Shown here piece by piece: positions 63,889-64,000 of a stretch of 64,000 nucleotides of DNA. The stretch is taken from contig CAVSEY010000029.1 in NCBI GenBank assembly GCA_963727035.1, positions 124,001-188,000 on the forward strand, read 5' to 3'. The position numbers and the translations under genes were made by a program. The first letter of the stretch is position 1. Every line of letters begins with the position of its first letter. The notes below the pieces were generated by a model. That model was given only the letters and a program-made list of their open reading frames with translations. It was not told where the DNA came from and searched no databases. The stretch comes from Rhodoblastus sp963727035 (GTDB lineage: Bacteria; Pseudomonadota; Alphaproteobacteria; Rhizobiales; Beijerinckiaceae).

Positions 63889-64000
63889 ATGCCGGTGAAC
63901 AAGGCGATCGTGCTGGCGTCGCGTCCTCCGGCGGGCGGCCGGGCGAGCCTCGACAATTTCGCGCTCGTCGAAAGCGAGATCGGCGCGCCGGGTCCTGGAC
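63889..64000 (+). CDS. NADP-dependent oxidoreductase (MDR family), partial at right edge
   Basis: From ATG 63889 with a GGAGGA ribosome site; 37 codons to the window end. 'AIVLASRPPAGGRASLDNFALVESEIGAPGPG' matches the N-terminus of medium-chain NADP-dependent oxidoreductases (CurA/zinc-free type). The cofactor domain is off the edge, so the assignment rests on the N-terminus only. Confidence 0.65.
   Translation, partial: MPVNKAIVLASRPPAGGRASLDNFALVESEIGAPGPG

Noticed and set aside
1..64000. CRISPR arrays, rRNA genes, riboswitches
   Set aside because: No regularly spaced repeat arrays, no rRNA-like sequence and no recognisable riboswitch core were seen.

Overview
This window looks like a chromosomal segment of a GC-rich alphaproteobacterium, most likely Hyphomicrobiales (Rhizobiales), perhaps near the methylotroph/Beijerinckiaceae-type lineages. 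The order and family are inferred. The reasons are the lepB-rnc-era-recO block, a phasin, clpS-clpA, a DUF1489 gene, the DacC-type carboxypeptidase with a SPOR tail, and palindromic intergenic elements of a kind common in Rhizobiales.

Layout. 1-5.9 kb: partial lipB, tRNA-Leu(GAG), cell-wall/polysaccharide enzymes (CE4 deacetylase, GH25 lysozyme, YdcF/ElyC-like protein), DUF3253, rhodanese, GST and an inward-rectifier (KirBac-type) K+ channel. 6.4-11.4 kb: an accessory patch with a LuxR-type regulator that has a degenerate receiver, a deleted partial copy of the Kir gene, and a compact arsR / ArsP-like permease / redox-disulfide / GDCCVxC cysteine-rich protein operon bracketed by two near-identical ~95-bp palindromic repeats, followed by an IS5-type element. 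11.4-19 kb: housekeeping and envelope genes (DUF1489, VWA+DnaJ pair, dacC-like, phasin, clpS, clpA). 19-39 kb: a surface-glycan/EPS island (RgpF-type giant protein, glycosyltransferases, methyltransferase, GSCFA protein, sulfotransferase-like, beta-helix and AlgX-like proteins). It is partly AT-richer and carries IS4 and IS66 elements, fragment duplications and many broken genes. 39-49 kb: K+ channel, a tripartite RND efflux operon, nucleoside transporter, ChrA and flavin reductase. 49-64 kb: a GGDEF-EAL protein, double cold-shock protein, mazG, lepB-rnc-era-recO, an SDR epimerase, parC, a DUF1778-GNAT toxin-antitoxin pair, murI and a partial NADP-dependent oxidoreductase.

A recurrent theme is single-base frameshifts. 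They lie in the RND pump, its outer-membrane partner, chrA, recO, an AlgX-like gene, a sulfotransferase, a methyltransferase and a beta-helix protein. Several sit in short homopolymers, so consensus error is a serious alternative to real gene decay, especially for the conserved genes. The 24-33 kb cluster of fragments, duplicated gene ends and IS elements looks like genuine decay or turnover of a polysaccharide locus.
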